Origin: UBA1227 sp963629305
Lineage (GTDB): Bacteria > Bacillota > Clostridia > Oscillospirales > Acutalibacteraceae
Direction: 5' to 3'
DNA length: 64,000 nucleotides
Assembly (NCBI GenBank): GCA_963629305.1
Contig: CAVGIJ010000009.1
Span: forward strand, 1 to 64,000
The notes beneath the pieces are model-generated. The model was not told the origin of the DNA and did not search any database. It saw only the letters and a list, made by a program, of their open reading frames with translations. Shown here in pieces: positions 42,037-51,423 of this stretch. The position numbers were made by a program, and so were the translations under genes. Position 1 is the stretch's first letter. Each line of letters opens with the position of its first letter.

Positions 42037-43464
42037 ATGAAGATTTTATTTGCCGCAAGTGAAGCAACACCGTTTGCACAGAGCGGCGGACTCGGTGAAG
42101 TTGCGGGAGCGCTTCCGAAAGCACTTGCAAAAAAAGGCGAGGATGTGCGCGTAGTACTCCCGCTCTATGAATGCATAAAGCAGGAACTTCGCGATGAAAT
42201 GGAATTCCTTTGCTATTTCGATGTTCCCGTAGCATGGAGAAACCAATACTGCGGAGTTTTTAAAAGTAAAATCGGAGATGTCATATATTATCTCATCGAC
42301 AACGAATACTATTTCAAGCGTTCGGGTCTTTACGGATACTATGATGATGCGGAAAGATTCACTTTCTTCTCCAGAGCGGTGCTTGAAACCATCTCTCATC
42401 TTGACGATTTTAAGCCGGACATCATACATTGCAACGACTGGCAAACCGCTCTCGTTCCGCTTTATTACAATTCATTCTATGCAAACAGGCCGGGTTATGA
42501 GGGAATACGCACTGTTTACACAATTCACAATATTCAGTATCAGGGAGTTTACGGAAATGAACTTCTTGATGAAGTCATAGGCATTTCTCCTTCCGACTAT
42601 TCACTTCTTGACTACGACGGACTTGTAAACTTCTCAAAAAGCGCAATAGAATGCTGTAACAAGGTTACAACTGTTTCACCATCATATGCAAATGAGATTC
42701 TTGATCCATGGTACAGCCACGGTCTCGACAACATCTTACTTAAAAATTCATGGAAGCTTGCGGGAATCCTCAACGGAATAGATGTTGAGAGCTACAATCC
42801 GCAGACCGACAAGGCTCTTCCTTGCAAATATTCAGTTTCAAGAAAAACCGGAAAAACCAAATGTAAGGCGGCGCTTGAAGACAGGTTCGGATTTGAGCAC
42901 AAGCCGGAAGTGCCTATTATGGCTCTTATCTCACGTCTTGTCTCACACAAAGGTCTTGACCTCATAATAAATATGATAGATGAGCTTCTCTACAATACCG
43001 AGGTACGATTTATCGTTCTCGGAACCGGAGACTCCATGTACGAAGACTTTTTCAAAGGTCTTGCCACACGTCACCCGGACAAGTTCAGACTTGAGCTTGC
43101 ATTTGACCCGGCACTGTCCAGACAAATCTACGCCGGTTCAGATATGTTCCTTATGCCTTCAAAGAGTGAACCGTGCGGACTTTCACAGATGATTGCTCTC
43201 CGTTACGGAACCATACCGATTGTGAGAGAAACAGGTGGTCTTAAAGACTCCATAACCGATTGCGGAGACGGCAAGGGAAACGGATTTACGTTTAAAACCT
43301 ACAATGCGCAGGACATGCACTGGGCAATAAACAGGTGTATTGATCTCTACTATAACAATAAAGACGCATGGAAAAAGCTTGTTACCCGCGCAATGAAGTG
43401 CGACTTCAGCTGGGAAAAATCGGCCGACCTCTACATACAGATGTACAAAGAGGCATTATCATAA
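42037..43464 (+). CDS. glgA: Glycogen synthase (ADP-glucose type)
   Basis: A 475-residue GT5 glucosyltransferase that elongates alpha-1,4 glucan from ADP-glucose. It contains FAASEATPFAQSGGLGEVAG near the N-terminus, DIIHCNDWQTALVP, and the C-terminal nucleotide-sugar motif SKSEPCGLSQMIALRYGT with ETGGLKD. ATG 42037 is used because GGAGG stands 5 nt upstream. It is the last gene of the glycogen operon and is followed by a terminator. No phosphorylase or debranching gene is in the window. Confidence 0.97.
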   Translation: MKILFAASEATPFAQSGGLGEVAGALPKALAKKGEDVRVVLPLYECIKQELRDEMEFLCYFDVPVAWRNQYCGVFKSKIGDVIYYLIDNEYYFKRSGLYGYYDDAERFTFFSRAVLETISHLDDFKPDIIHCNDWQTALVPLYYNSFYANRPGYEGIRTVYTIHNIQYQGVYGNELLDEVIGISPSDYSLLDYDGLVNFSKSAIECCNKVTTVSPSYANEILDPWYSHGLDNILLKNSWKLAGILNGIDVESYNPQTDKALPCKYSVSRKTGKTKCKAALEDRFGFEHKPEVPIMALISRLVSHKGLDLIINMIDELLYNTEVRFIVLGTGDSMYEDFFKGLATRHPDKFRLELAFDPALSRQIYAGSDMFLMPSKSEPCGLSQMIALRYGTIPIVRETGGLKDSITDCGDGKGNGFTFKTYNAQDMHWAINRCIDLYYNNKDAWKKLVTRAMKCDFSWEKSADLYIQMYKEALS

Positions 43465-43491
43465 CGAACATTTCAAAAAACAATAAAGCGA

Positions 43492-43520
43492 AACGGAGCG
43501 TGACAAACTCACGCTCCGTT
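43492..43520. terminator. Terminator after glgA
   Basis: A 12-bp perfect hairpin (43492-43503 with 43509-43520), between converging genes. Confidence 0.85.
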
Positions 43521-43530
43521 CTTTGACAGC

Positions 43531-44154
43531 CTATAAAAGACCTGCTATACTGACATTCAGATAATCGTTTACCCACGATGACACAGTGCCTATGCAATCC
43601 GGTACTTTTTCCTTTGTATGCTTTCTTGCTCCCGCCTTTACGTCGTGTAGCATATTGCTTACAGTGGTTCCGAGATACGCTGCAGTGTTCATGTTGAGCG
43701 GGTTGTTGCCCATCCATGATACCGGAAGCACACCGTGTTTTACACCGGCATAAACTACAAAGTATGTTGCAATTCCGTATACACTGATTATGTATTTCAT
43801 AAGTTCATCATCTTTGCTCATTCTTGTGGCAGCTGCGATTGAGGCACGAACAATGGTATCCGTGCTCATCTCAAGATCCTCAGGGATATCGGATATTTTC
43901 GGATCCTCATCAAGCGAAATGGTGCTGTTTGAATTGCCGAGCAAAAAATCGCAACTCACGCCGTAGTAGTTTGCAATATTTACAACAAAGTCGAGGCCGC
44001 ATTCACGCAATCCGTTTTCGTAATGTGATAAAAGTGCCTGGGATATACCGAGATCCTGTGACACTTTTTTCTGACTGAGGCCCTTTGTTTTTCGAAGTTC
44101 AGTTATCTTTTCCGCGAAGACATCAGATGCATCGCGTATACTGTTTTTAGACAT
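43531..44154 (-). CDS. XRE-family transcriptional regulator
   Basis: A 207-residue protein. Residues 10-70 form a Cro/C1-type helix-turn-helix (ITELRKTKGLSQKKVSQDLG, ISQALLSHYENGLRECGLDF) ending in YGVSCDFLLG. The C-terminal 130 residues are a helical, mildly hydrophobic domain with no identified ligand. GTG 44163 and ATG 44154 are both possible; ATG follows AAGG at 11 nt. It lies between the glycogen operon and a divergent phosphatase gene, but its targets are unknown. Confidence 0.88.
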   Translation of the reverse strand: MSKNSIRDASDVFAEKITELRKTKGLSQKKVSQDLGISQALLSHYENGLRECGLDFVVNIANYYGVSCDFLLGNSNSTISLDEDPKISDIPEDLEMSTDTIVRASIAAATRMSKDDELMKYIISVYGIATYFVVYAGVKHGVLPVSWMGNNPLNMNTAAYLGTTVSNMLHDVKAGARKHTKEKVPDCIGTVSSWVNDYLNVSIAGLL

Positions 44155-44209
44155 ATAAATCACAACCTTACAGTATCAAATATACAATAAATCACCCTCG
44201 GAGGCAACT

Positions 44210-44899
44210 ATGAAAACATACAAGATTCATCTTATAAGACACGGTCTTACACAGGGAAATCTCGACGGAGAATATGTCGGACACAAGGATATACCTGTTT
44301 GTGAACAGGGACTTTTAAGTCTTCGTCAGATGAAAAATGAAATGACTTATCCCGACTCACCGGTTCTCTTTTGCAGCCCGTTGCTTCGCTGCAGACAGAC
44401 GGCAAAAGAACTGTTTCCCGACAAAGAGCCTATCATAATAAACGAGCTCATCGAGTATAATTTCGGCGAATTTGAAGGTCAAACAGCGGATGATCTTAAA
44501 AATAACGAAATATTCAAAGAATGGCTTTCGGGCGGTCCGGATGCAGCTCCGCCGTTCGGCGAATCGAATGCGCAATTCGGTGCACGTATAAGCGAGGCAT
44601 TTGAAAAAATTGTGGAAGGTATGCTTAAGACAGGAGTCACGGAAGCGACAATTGTAACACACGGTGGCGTTATAATGGGACTTATGAGTCGCTTCGCGCT
44701 CCCCGAATTGCCCATGCCGGAATGGCTCTCACCGAACGGCTGCGGATATACCGTAAGAATCACTCCGTCCCTTTGGACACACGCGAGAAAAATGGAAGTC
44801 GTTGAAGAAATACCGTATGTGGAGATCCCCGATGAAGAAAGTTACGACGACTTCGGCGATCAGATGACCGGATTCGGCTTTGTAGATATGGAGGATTGA
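44210..44899 (+). CDS. Histidine phosphatase family protein
   Basis: A 229-residue protein of the phosphoglycerate-mutase-like superfamily. The catalytic LIRHGLTQGN motif, the second-site Arg (SPLLRCRQTAKELF), the acid (YNFGEFEG) and the second His in VTHGGVIMG are present. Members include cofactor-dependent mutases and small-molecule phosphatases such as CobC; the size and sequence do not decide the substrate. A 4-bp gap to the HAD gene implies cotranscription. GGAGGC precedes the ATG. Confidence 0.9.
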   Translation: MKTYKIHLIRHGLTQGNLDGEYVGHKDIPVCEQGLLSLRQMKNEMTYPDSPVLFCSPLLRCRQTAKELFPDKEPIIINELIEYNFGEFEGQTADDLKNNEIFKEWLSGGPDAAPPFGESNAQFGARISEAFEKIVEGMLKTGVTEATIVTHGGVIMGLMSRFALPELPMPEWLSPNGCGYTVRITPSLWTHARKMEVVEEIPYVEIPDEESYDDFGDQMTGFGFVDMED

Positions 44900-44903
44900 C
44901 ACA

Positions 44904-45554
44904 TTGGCAATAAAAGGCGCAATTTTTGATATGGACGGGACTTTGCTTGATTCCATGTATGTATGGATAGATATCGCTCCGCGTTACCTTAAAACGAAGG
45001 GCATAACAGTAACCGAGGAGCAAAGAAAACTTCTCGGAACCATGCTTCTTCAGGATATGGCAAATTATTTTATAAGCAATTTAGGCTTCACACTTACTGT
45101 TGACGAAATAGTTGCGGAAATTAATTCTATAGCGGAAAGTGCATATTTCCACGATGTAGTGGCAAAGCCCGGTATTTCAGAGCTTCTCTCGGAACTGAAA
45201 AAACGCGGTGTGAAGATGTGCGTTGCAACAGCCTCAGACCGATATCTTGTTGAAGCCGCATTGAAACGCACCGGAATAATTGATTTTTTTGACTGTATAT
45301 TCACATGCGGAGAGCACAATGTCGATAAGAAAACGCCTTACATATTTGACATTGCCCGTGAGTCCCTTGGAACACCAAAAGAGGAAACCTATGTATTTGA
45401 GGATACATTGACCTCTGTAAAAACCGTAAAATCTGCCGGATACCCGTTGGTTGCAATAAGAGACAAATGGTCAGAAAAAAACAGAGAACAAATAAAATCA
45501 TTGGCGGATTTTTATGTCGATTCACCAAAAGATATAAACGTAGATTTACTTTAA
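44904..45554 (+). CDS. HAD-superfamily phosphatase
   Basis: A 216-residue haloacid-dehalogenase-like hydrolase with a helical cap, of the beta-phosphoglucomutase/phosphoglycolate phosphatase type. Motif I is FDMDGTLLDS (Asp nucleophile), motif II is CVATASD, and the third and fourth are KKTPYIFD and VFEDTLTSV. The substrate is unclear. It starts with TTG 44904 behind GGAGG at 9 nt. Together with the histidine phosphatase it may act on phosphorylated sugars or cofactors; context gives no more. Confidence 0.9.
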   Translation: MAIKGAIFDMDGTLLDSMYVWIDIAPRYLKTKGITVTEEQRKLLGTMLLQDMANYFISNLGFTLTVDEIVAEINSIAESAYFHDVVAKPGISELLSELKKRGVKMCVATASDRYLVEAALKRTGIIDFFDCIFTCGEHNVDKKTPYIFDIARESLGTPKEETYVFEDTLTSVKTVKSAGYPLVAIRDKWSEKNREQIKSLADFYVDSPKDINVDLL

Positions 45555-45582
45555 AATTTTCCGGCGCATATACCAAAATCAA

Positions 45583-45616
45583 AAAAGGCCATCATCGTGA
45601 AAGATGATGACCTTTT
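45583..45616. terminator. Terminator
   Basis: A 14-bp stem with one mismatch (45583-45596 with 45603-45616), followed by T residues, between converging genes. Confidence 0.8.
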
Positions 45617-45638
45617 TCTGTTATTCAATTTAATTTTC

Positions 45639-46175
45639 TCACAGCATTATAACCCATGCAATAAGGTATGGTAAGCCATATGCAAATGCGATACTTGTGA
45701 TGACCGTTATACAGTACCTCTCAAGGTATGCACCGGCAAGCATTACCGCTGCGGGAACTGCCATAAAAATCTTTGAAACAAGCTTTGAACTGTTTTCCTT
45801 TCCATAGAGGTGGTCCCACATATTCACTGCGTCCTCAACCAACGGGAAACAGTTCATAAGGAATGAGAGACCGAAATAAATAAATATATACGAAAATACA
45901 TTTATTTTTCCGAGATAGAAAAGGTTCATTGCTGACGGTATTACAAAGCACAATCCGCAAAAAAGAGTGACTATATGCGGCATAAAGCAAATACCGAAGC
46001 TGCCCTTTTTAGGACTGAGCATATGCTCAACGTGTCCGCAGAGTTCATTTTTCTGTATGTACTTTGAATACTCAACCGGAACACCGAACATACGACAACT
46101 CAAATGCTCCATGAAAGCTTTAAACATTGTTCCGGGAAAAGTCAGGATTTTAATTATAAAGTATATCAACCCCAT
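45639..46175 (-). CDS. Polytopic membrane protein, unknown
   Basis: A 178-residue protein with about five hydrophobic helices. The N-terminal segment FPGTMFKAFMEHLSCRMFGV has the layout of site-2-protease-like families (small PG turn, helix with HExxH, then FGV), but the HExxH zinc motif is absent, so it is not an active protease of that kind. Two short Cys/His-containing loops (NELCGHVEHML) may be functional. It overlaps the end of the preceding gene by 10 bp, with GGAGA as binding site, so both are one transcript. Confidence 0.75.
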   Translation of the reverse strand: MGLIYFIIKILTFPGTMFKAFMEHLSCRMFGVPVEYSKYIQKNELCGHVEHMLSPKKGSFGICFMPHIVTLFCGLCFVIPSAMNLFYLGKINVFSYIFIYFGLSFLMNCFPLVEDAVNMWDHLYGKENSSKLVSKIFMAVPAAVMLAGAYLERYCITVITSIAFAYGLPYLIAWVIML

Positions 46176-47668
46176 GTGAAATCTCCTTCCCCGTTTACAA
46201 ATACATCTTCTATCGTCATACTGCCGTCAAGTATTTTTTCGACTTCTGCGGCAAGACCGTATCCGTAACCTGTAAGCTCTTCACTGACTGTCTTTGCGGT
46301 CTCGCTGTCGTCAGTAAGTTCACAGCAAAGATAATAAAGACTTGCCGACGAAAGAAAACCGCTTGCGGTATTTGCATTTTCATATGCGGTTTGCGCATAC
46401 GTCTTAGCTGTCTTATTCTGTCCTTGAAGCAAGCAGATAACCGCCATCTGATAGTTTATGAGTCCGTCATTCGGGATAACATCAAGAGCTTCATTGCAAG
46501 CTGCTGCAGCTTTCGGAATATTGCCTTGCAATCTGTAAGCAACAATTTTGTACCAATAAGCATAAGGTGTTTCACTGTTAAAATCTTTTATCTCATTTGA
46601 ATACTTTATCATTGCGTCATAGTCCCTGTCGGACAATGCAACCTCTCCCATAAGCGGAAGATAAAGCGACTTGAAATCCGGATCAACTTCTTTTATCTTG
46701 TTTAAGATTTCCATCTTTTTCTCAGAAGACTCACCGTATGTCACAGCTGCATAATATTTATAATAAAGAACCTGTGCCTCGTTGAAATCCTCGCCTTTAA
46801 TCTCTTTTTCATATGCCTCTTCAAAGGATGCATAGTCCTTCGCACTTTGCATGGCGGTATCCACGCATTCATAAAGGTTTGAATAAGAGGTAACCTTATC
46901 ACTTATCTCTTTGGCTTCCTTGTTATACCATTTATCTATTGCCGTACCAATATAGTATTTATCGATAAAATCCTTAAGTGTTTCATACTCATCAATACCA
47001 ATCTTGTCATAGACACGAAGCTGGTAAAGAAGGTATTTTGAGCCGAAATTGCTATCCGTAACTTTTATTTCGGCATTTATTTTATCATAGGCTGTAAGCG
47101 CGGATTGAAGCTTTCCCGTTTTTACAAGCTTCTGCGCATCCACGGTCTCCTTGTATACGGGCCATGAAATCGCAAAGAAGCTGAAGCTTAACACAAGAAG
47201 AATTGCCGTGACTACGGGGACAATGAATTTCCACCAGTCAAACGGGTAGTGCTTCATTGTCTCAAGGCAGTTCTCGCAATATGTTTCGTCCTCATCAATC
47301 TCGTTTTCTCCGCAGCATTCACAGAGTTTTCCGGTTGGAGTTTTGCAGGCAAGTTTTGCGTCCCTTGCCTCCTTTACAATTTCTTTCCACTCCTTGTCGG
47401 GACTCTCCTCCATCATCTTGTCAATTTCCTCTTGAACAAGATCCTTAAGGTCGGATAGTTCCGCTTCAAGCTTTTCCGGATCAATACCGCTCTCAGGATC
47501 AAGCGGTATCTTATCATCCTCCGGCGAATTGACATCCAGAATAACCTCACCCGGCAAAGATTCTACAAATTCAAGTAAATCATTGTTTTCAGCGACAGAT
47601 GCCGATTTTTTTTCTTCCGTTTCCTCTGAAGTCTCAACTACAGAGGGGTCTTCAGTTTTATTTGCCAA
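46166..47668 (-). CDS. Zinc-ribbon, single-helix, TPR-repeat protein
   Basis: A 500-residue protein. An acidic N-terminal 110 residues precede a zinc ribbon (CECCGENEIDEDETYCENC), then a membrane helix (FIVPVVTAILLVLSFSFFAI, near 150-170) and an outer helical region of 320 residues with TPR-like repeats (YAYWYKIVAYRLQGNIPKAA, INYQMAVICLLQGQNKTAKT). A bacterial zinc ribbon with a membrane-tethered TPR suggests a scaffold, but the role is unknown. It is the first of a two-gene transcript. No clear similarity to a named family. Confidence 0.8.
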   Translation of the reverse strand: MANKTEDPSVVETSEETEEKKSASVAENNDLLEFVESLPGEVILDVNSPEDDKIPLDPESGIDPEKLEAELSDLKDLVQEEIDKMMEESPDKEWKEIVKEARDAKLACKTPTGKLCECCGENEIDEDETYCENCLETMKHYPFDWWKFIVPVVTAILLVLSFSFFAISWPVYKETVDAQKLVKTGKLQSALTAYDKINAEIKVTDSNFGSKYLLYQLRVYDKIGIDEYETLKDFIDKYYIGTAIDKWYNKEAKEISDKVTSYSNLYECVDTAMQSAKDYASFEEAYEKEIKGEDFNEAQVLYYKYYAAVTYGESSEKKMEILNKIKEVDPDFKSLYLPLMGEVALSDRDYDAMIKYSNEIKDFNSETPYAYWYKIVAYRLQGNIPKAAAACNEALDVIPNDGLINYQMAVICLLQGQNKTAKTYAQTAYENANTASGFLSSASLYYLCCELTDDSETAKTVSEELTGYGYGLAAEVEKILDGSMTIEDVFVNGEGDFTWG

Positions 47669-47692
47669 CCGGGTTCACTCCTTTATGAATTT

Positions 47693-48292
47693 TTATGATT
47701 TTGTCTTAAGCATACCGTTATTATCAAGTCTTGGGAACAAGAACTTGCCAAGAGCGAGAATACCGATAAGTGTGATAATTGTTTCCGGTATCATATATCC
47801 GGCGTTGTATGAGAGTGAATATGCAAATACCTCTTTTGCCGCTTTTCCTTCAGACCACTGGCCCCAAATGGTGGCACCTGTAATAAAGTGGCAAAGGAAT
47901 CGGATAACACATACCATAACGGTTCCTGCGGTTAATTCTAAACTTGTATTCTTAAACTTGCCTTTAAAAATTCCGCCAAGTCCGAGAAGAGTGTATGGAA
48001 CAACGTAATCAAAGAGCGCAAGGATGATATACGCTCCTATACCCTTTACATATGAGAAGTTTGCCAAACCGAAAATAATTTGAAGAAGTGAAAATGTAAA
48101 TCCTGTGGCAAGTCCCCATCCCGGTCCGAAGATGTAGCCCATTGAAATAATGGGAACTTGGCTGAAAACAGTTACTCCTCCTCCCATTAAAAACGGTGAA
48201 TCGAATTTTACAAATTCATTGAGCACCGTTGCAATGGCTACCATAAGAGCTGCCATAACCAGCTTATACGTCCTGTTTTTGTCTTTTTTCAT
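47693..48292 (-). CDS. thiT: Thiamine transporter S-component ThiT
   Basis: A 199-residue ECF-transporter substrate-binding membrane protein for thiamine. Six hydrophobic helices, the first one basic-anchored (YKLVMAALMVAIATVLN), and the ThiT signatures GGGVTVFSQVPIISMGY, GWGLATGFTFSLLQIIFG, RFLCHFITGATIWG and YNAGYMIPE are seen. ECF energising subunits are shared and encoded elsewhere. A TPP riboswitch in its leader confirms the substrate. AAGGAAG lies at 8 nt. Confidence 0.95.
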   Translation of the reverse strand: MKKDKNRTYKLVMAALMVAIATVLNEFVKFDSPFLMGGGVTVFSQVPIISMGYIFGPGWGLATGFTFSLLQIIFGLANFSYVKGIGAYIILALFDYVVPYTLLGLGGIFKGKFKNTSLELTAGTVMVCVIRFLCHFITGATIWGQWSEGKAAKEVFAYSLSYNAGYMIPETIITLIGILALGKFLFPRLDNNGMLKTKS

Positions 48293-48302
48293 AATAAAAT
48301 CT

Positions 48303-48425
48303 TCCTTTCCTACGCAGGCATTATCCTGATCAGGTACGGACTCATCACTTCTGACGCAAAGAAGCGGAGTCTCAGGGACATCGACTTTACGGTCTCATCT
48401 CAGCCGAAGAATATTCAGCGCCCCG
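48303..48425 (-). promoter_or_regulatory. TPP riboswitch of thiT
   Basis: On the minus strand the conserved pieces appear in order: GGGGCGC, TTCGGCTGAGATGAG, ACCTGATCAGGATAATGCC and GCGTAGGAAAGG. The part between CTGAGAT and ACCTGATC is about 60 nt, much longer than in compact TPP aptamers, and can fold into an extra stem (GACTC with GAGTC). No terminator lies between aptamer and start; the ribosome binding site adjoins the 3' end, so translational control is likely. Confidence 0.92.
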
Positions 48426-48562
48426 TTTATTAAGTTGTCTGCTTTTGTCAGCCGTATGACTTTCAATTTACGGCTACAGATAATTTTACTTATCAATGTT
48501 ATTAAAGTCAAGAGCGATACATCGCCTCGTCTCGGCAAAATACCCAAAAATTCATCTTTCTC

Positions 48563-48591
48563 TTGAAAAAGCATGTTTGCGGTGTTAAAAT
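48563..48591 (+). promoter_or_regulatory. Promoter of typA
   Basis: -35 TTGAAA (48563-48568), 17-bp spacer, -10 TAAAAT (48586-48591). A second possible pair is TTGGTT (48598) with TATATT (48620). The rest of 48426-48663 is AT-rich without other structure; the thiT promoter must lie in the reverse direction here. Confidence 0.65.
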
Positions 48592-48663
48592 GCTGTCTTG
48601 GTTTATAAATTATAGGTATTATATTAGATAATGAAACGCTAAAAAAGCGAGGGTGGTTTTATT

Positions 48664-50487
48664 TTGAAACTCAGAGAAGACATAAGAAATGTTGCGATCA
48701 TCGCGCACGTTGACCACGGCAAGACAACATTGGTAGATGAACTTTTGAAGCAGAGCGGCACCTTCCGCACAAACGAACAGGTTGAAGACAGAGTCATGGA
48801 CTCAAACGATCTTGAGAGAGAAAGAGGAATTACAATTCTCTCAAAGAATACATCGGTACACTATAAGGACACGAAGATAAATATCATCGACACTCCGGGC
48901 CATGCTGACTTCGGCGGTGAAGTTGAACGTATTCTGCTCATGGTTGACGGAGTACTCCTTTTAGTCGATGCATTTGAGGGCTGTATGCCACAAACCCGCT
49001 TTGTTCTGAAAAAAGCCCTTGCACTCAAGAAAAAAGTTGTAGTTGTAATAAACAAAATAGACAGACCGGGAGCACGTCCGGCAGAAGTTGTTGACGAAGT
49101 AATAGACCTCTTTATAGAACTCGGTGCCGACGAGGATCAGATCGAGTTTCCCGTAGTTTTCGCTTCCGCAAAAGACGGCTACGCTTCATACGACTCACGT
49201 GATCGTAAGGGAGATATGCGTCCTATCTTTGAGGAAATCATCAAGGAAATTCCGGCACCCAAGGGTGACAAGGACGCTCCGCTCCAGGTGCTTTTCTCAA
49301 GTCTTGACTATGACGACTACGTAGGTCGTATCGGAATCGGACGAATCGAGCGCGGAACGATCCGTAAAAATATGCAGGTTGTTCTCTGCAAGGCTGACGG
49401 TGCCAAAGAAAACGTCAGAGTTTCGAAGCTTTATGTATACGAGGGTCTTAAGAGAGTTGAAGTTGATGAGGCAGCAGCAGGTGAAATCATCTGCGTTTCA
49501 GGTATTTCCGACATAAACATAGGTGAAACAGCATGTGATCCCGAGTGTGTTGAGCCTCTCGACTTTATAAAAATAGACGAGCCCACCATTTCCATGAACT
49601 TCATTGTAAACAACAGCCCGTTTGCAGGAAGAGAGGGAAAGTTTGTAACGTCAAGGAACATTCGCGACAGACTCTTCAAAGAGGTTGAAACAAACGTGTC
49701 CATGCGCGTTGAGGAAACAGACTCAACAGATACATTCAAAGTATCCGGACGCGGAGAGCTTCACCTTTCAATCCTCATCGAAACCATGCGCCGCGAGGGT
49801 TATGAGTTCCAAGTATCTCGTCCGAAGGTTATCTACAAAAGAGACGATAACGGACAGCTCCTTGAGCCTATGGAAATTCTCTCCGTTGAAGTTCCGGAAG
49901 AATATGTCGGAAACGTAATTGAAAAGCTCGGTTCAAGAAAAGCAGAGCTTACAAATATGGTCGTTCACGAGGGCGGTGCTACACACCTCGAATTTTCTAT
50001 CCCGTCACGCGGTCTTATAGGTTACAGAAGTGAGTTTCTCACCGACACCAACGGTAACGGTATCATGAATCAACTCTTTGACGGATACCAGCCGTACAAG
50101 GGAGACATTTCGACGCGTGAGCGTGGCTCAATAGTTGTTCACGAGACAGGTGAAACAAATGCATACGGACTTTTCAACACGCAGGAGCGCGGGCGTCTTT
50201 TCGTCGGCCCGGGCGTTGAGGTTTATGAGGGCATGATAGTCGGCGAATCCGCAAGAAACGAAGATATTGTCTGCAATGTATGTAAGACAAAGCACCTCAC
50301 CAACACACGTGCATCCGGCTCCGATGACGCACTTCGTCTTGTTCCTCCTACCATTTTAAGCCTTGAGCAATGTATGGAGTTTATTTCCGACGATGAGCTT
50401 CTCGAAGTAACACCTGTTTCACTCAGACTTCGCAAGACAATTCTTTCCAAGGAAGCTCGAATGAAGCAGCAGTTCAAAAATAAATAA
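48664..50487 (+). CDS. typA: GTPase TypA/BipA
   Basis: A 607-residue translational GTPase that helps ribosome assembly and growth under stress. The G motifs are AHVDHGKTTLVDEL, RGITILSKN, DTPGHADFGGEVER and NKIDRPGARP; EF-G-like domains II, III and V follow, then the TypA-specific C-terminal domain (RNEDIVCNVCKTKHLTNTRA). It starts with TTG 48664 behind GAGGGTGG. Monocistronic, with its own promoter and terminator. Confidence 0.97.
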   Translation: MKLREDIRNVAIIAHVDHGKTTLVDELLKQSGTFRTNEQVEDRVMDSNDLERERGITILSKNTSVHYKDTKINIIDTPGHADFGGEVERILLMVDGVLLLVDAFEGCMPQTRFVLKKALALKKKVVVVINKIDRPGARPAEVVDEVIDLFIELGADEDQIEFPVVFASAKDGYASYDSRDRKGDMRPIFEEIIKEIPAPKGDKDAPLQVLFSSLDYDDYVGRIGIGRIERGTIRKNMQVVLCKADGAKENVRVSKLYVYEGLKRVEVDEAAAGEIICVSGISDINIGETACDPECVEPLDFIKIDEPTISMNFIVNNSPFAGREGKFVTSRNIRDRLFKEVETNVSMRVEETDSTDTFKVSGRGELHLSILIETMRREGYEFQVSRPKVIYKRDDNGQLLEPMEILSVEVPEEYVGNVIEKLGSRKAELTNMVVHEGGATHLEFSIPSRGLIGYRSEFLTDTNGNGIMNQLFDGYQPYKGDISTRERGSIVVHETGETNAYGLFNTQERGRLFVGPGVEVYEGMIVGESARNEDIVCNVCKTKHLTNTRASGSDDALRLVPPTILSLEQCMEFISDDELLEVTPVSLRLRKTILSKEARMKQQFKNK

Positions 50488-50528
50488 ATTCCCGCAAAGT
50501 TCATCATCTTTTACACAATAAAGCATTT

Positions 50529-50565
50529 AACCCCACAGATATGCATCAGCATTATCCGTGGGGTT
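50529..50565 (+). terminator. Terminator of typA
   Basis: A 13-bp stem with one mismatch (50529-50541 with 50553-50565), followed by ATTTTTTTC. Confidence 0.85.
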
Positions 50566-50606
50566 ATTTTTTTCGTGCTTTTTAAAAATCTTGCGATTTT
50601 GCGGAT

Positions 50607-51245
50607 TTATACATTTTTCTCAGAAAAAAGTTTGATACACCGTTCAAGATCCTTTGTCATATCCTCTGTCTTTTCTTCCGGAATGGACAAAATACGAAAA
50701 CAGCATTGTAAAACTTTCGGAAAAAGAATGTCAATCTGGAACCGTTCCGGGTTCTCTTTTATCATTTGACAAACGGCACCCAGGTATCCGTAAACAGAGG
50801 CCATCGTGAACTCATCCACTTGTGAAACCGGAATGATATCACCAAGAAGGCTCCGATAAATACTCGTGATAAAAAAGGGGAAATCCGCTTGCGGCAAATA
50901 AACCGGATAATCAAGGTAATAATCAACCAAAAATCGTCCGATTTTCGGATCATTAAGTATTTGACGCCACATCAGATACAGAGCAAAAGCGCATTGATGA
51001 GAGGGTATCTCGGTATATGCCACGGCCGTTTTCTTGTTTTCGGTAAAAATTTCCCACATCACTTCGTAACGTATGACTTCTTTTTGCTTGAAATGATAGT
51101 AAACGGACCCACGGTTGACATGAGCTGCCTTGCAAATATCATCGTAACCCGTCGCACGAAAGCCTTTTTCCAAAAACAGTTTTCTGCTTTCATCCAAAAT
51201 CAGCCTGCGTGTTGCGATACCGGTTTCATATTTCTTTCCGGACAT
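50607..51245 (-). CDS. TetR-family transcriptional regulator
   Basis: A 212-residue regulator. The N-terminal helix-turn-helix is typical (TRRLILDESRKLFLEKGFRA, YDDICKAAHVNRGSVYYHFK). The ligand domain is helical with aromatic patches (YYLDYPVYLPQADFPFF). ATG 51245 is chosen, with GGGGGCG upstream. It is transcribed away from the URO-D gene with 178 bp between them, and an inverted repeat lies at that promoter, so it probably controls the URO-D operon and possibly itself. Confidence 0.9.
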   Translation of the reverse strand: MSGKKYETGIATRRLILDESRKLFLEKGFRATGYDDICKAAHVNRGSVYYHFKQKEVIRYEVMWEIFTENKKTAVAYTEIPSHQCAFALYLMWRQILNDPKIGRFLVDYYLDYPVYLPQADFPFFITSIYRSLLGDIIPVSQVDEFTMASVYGYLGAVCQMIKENPERFQIDILFPKVLQCCFRILSIPEEKTEDMTKDLERCIKLFSEKNV

Positions 51246-51333
51246 CCGACGTTCGCCCCCCTTTTTTTGCAAAAGAGAGAAATTTAAACATATTTCGACT
51301 TTGCTCAAAAATGACAAAATCATCTTAACATTA

Positions 51334-51393
51334 TTGAAAAAAATATGCAAGTTTCCTAAAATATAAGTATGTTAAAGAAAAAGCAGACATACT
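51334..51393 (+). promoter_or_regulatory. Promoter and candidate TetR operator
   Basis: -35 TTGAAA (51334-51339), 17-bp spacer, -10 TAAAAT (51357-51362). Just downstream an inverted repeat AGTATGT (51366-51372) / ACATACT (51387-51393) spans the probable transcription start. Confidence 0.65.
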
Positions 51394-51423
51394 AAAGAAG
51401 AACTAATAATCGGAGGTGCTAAA

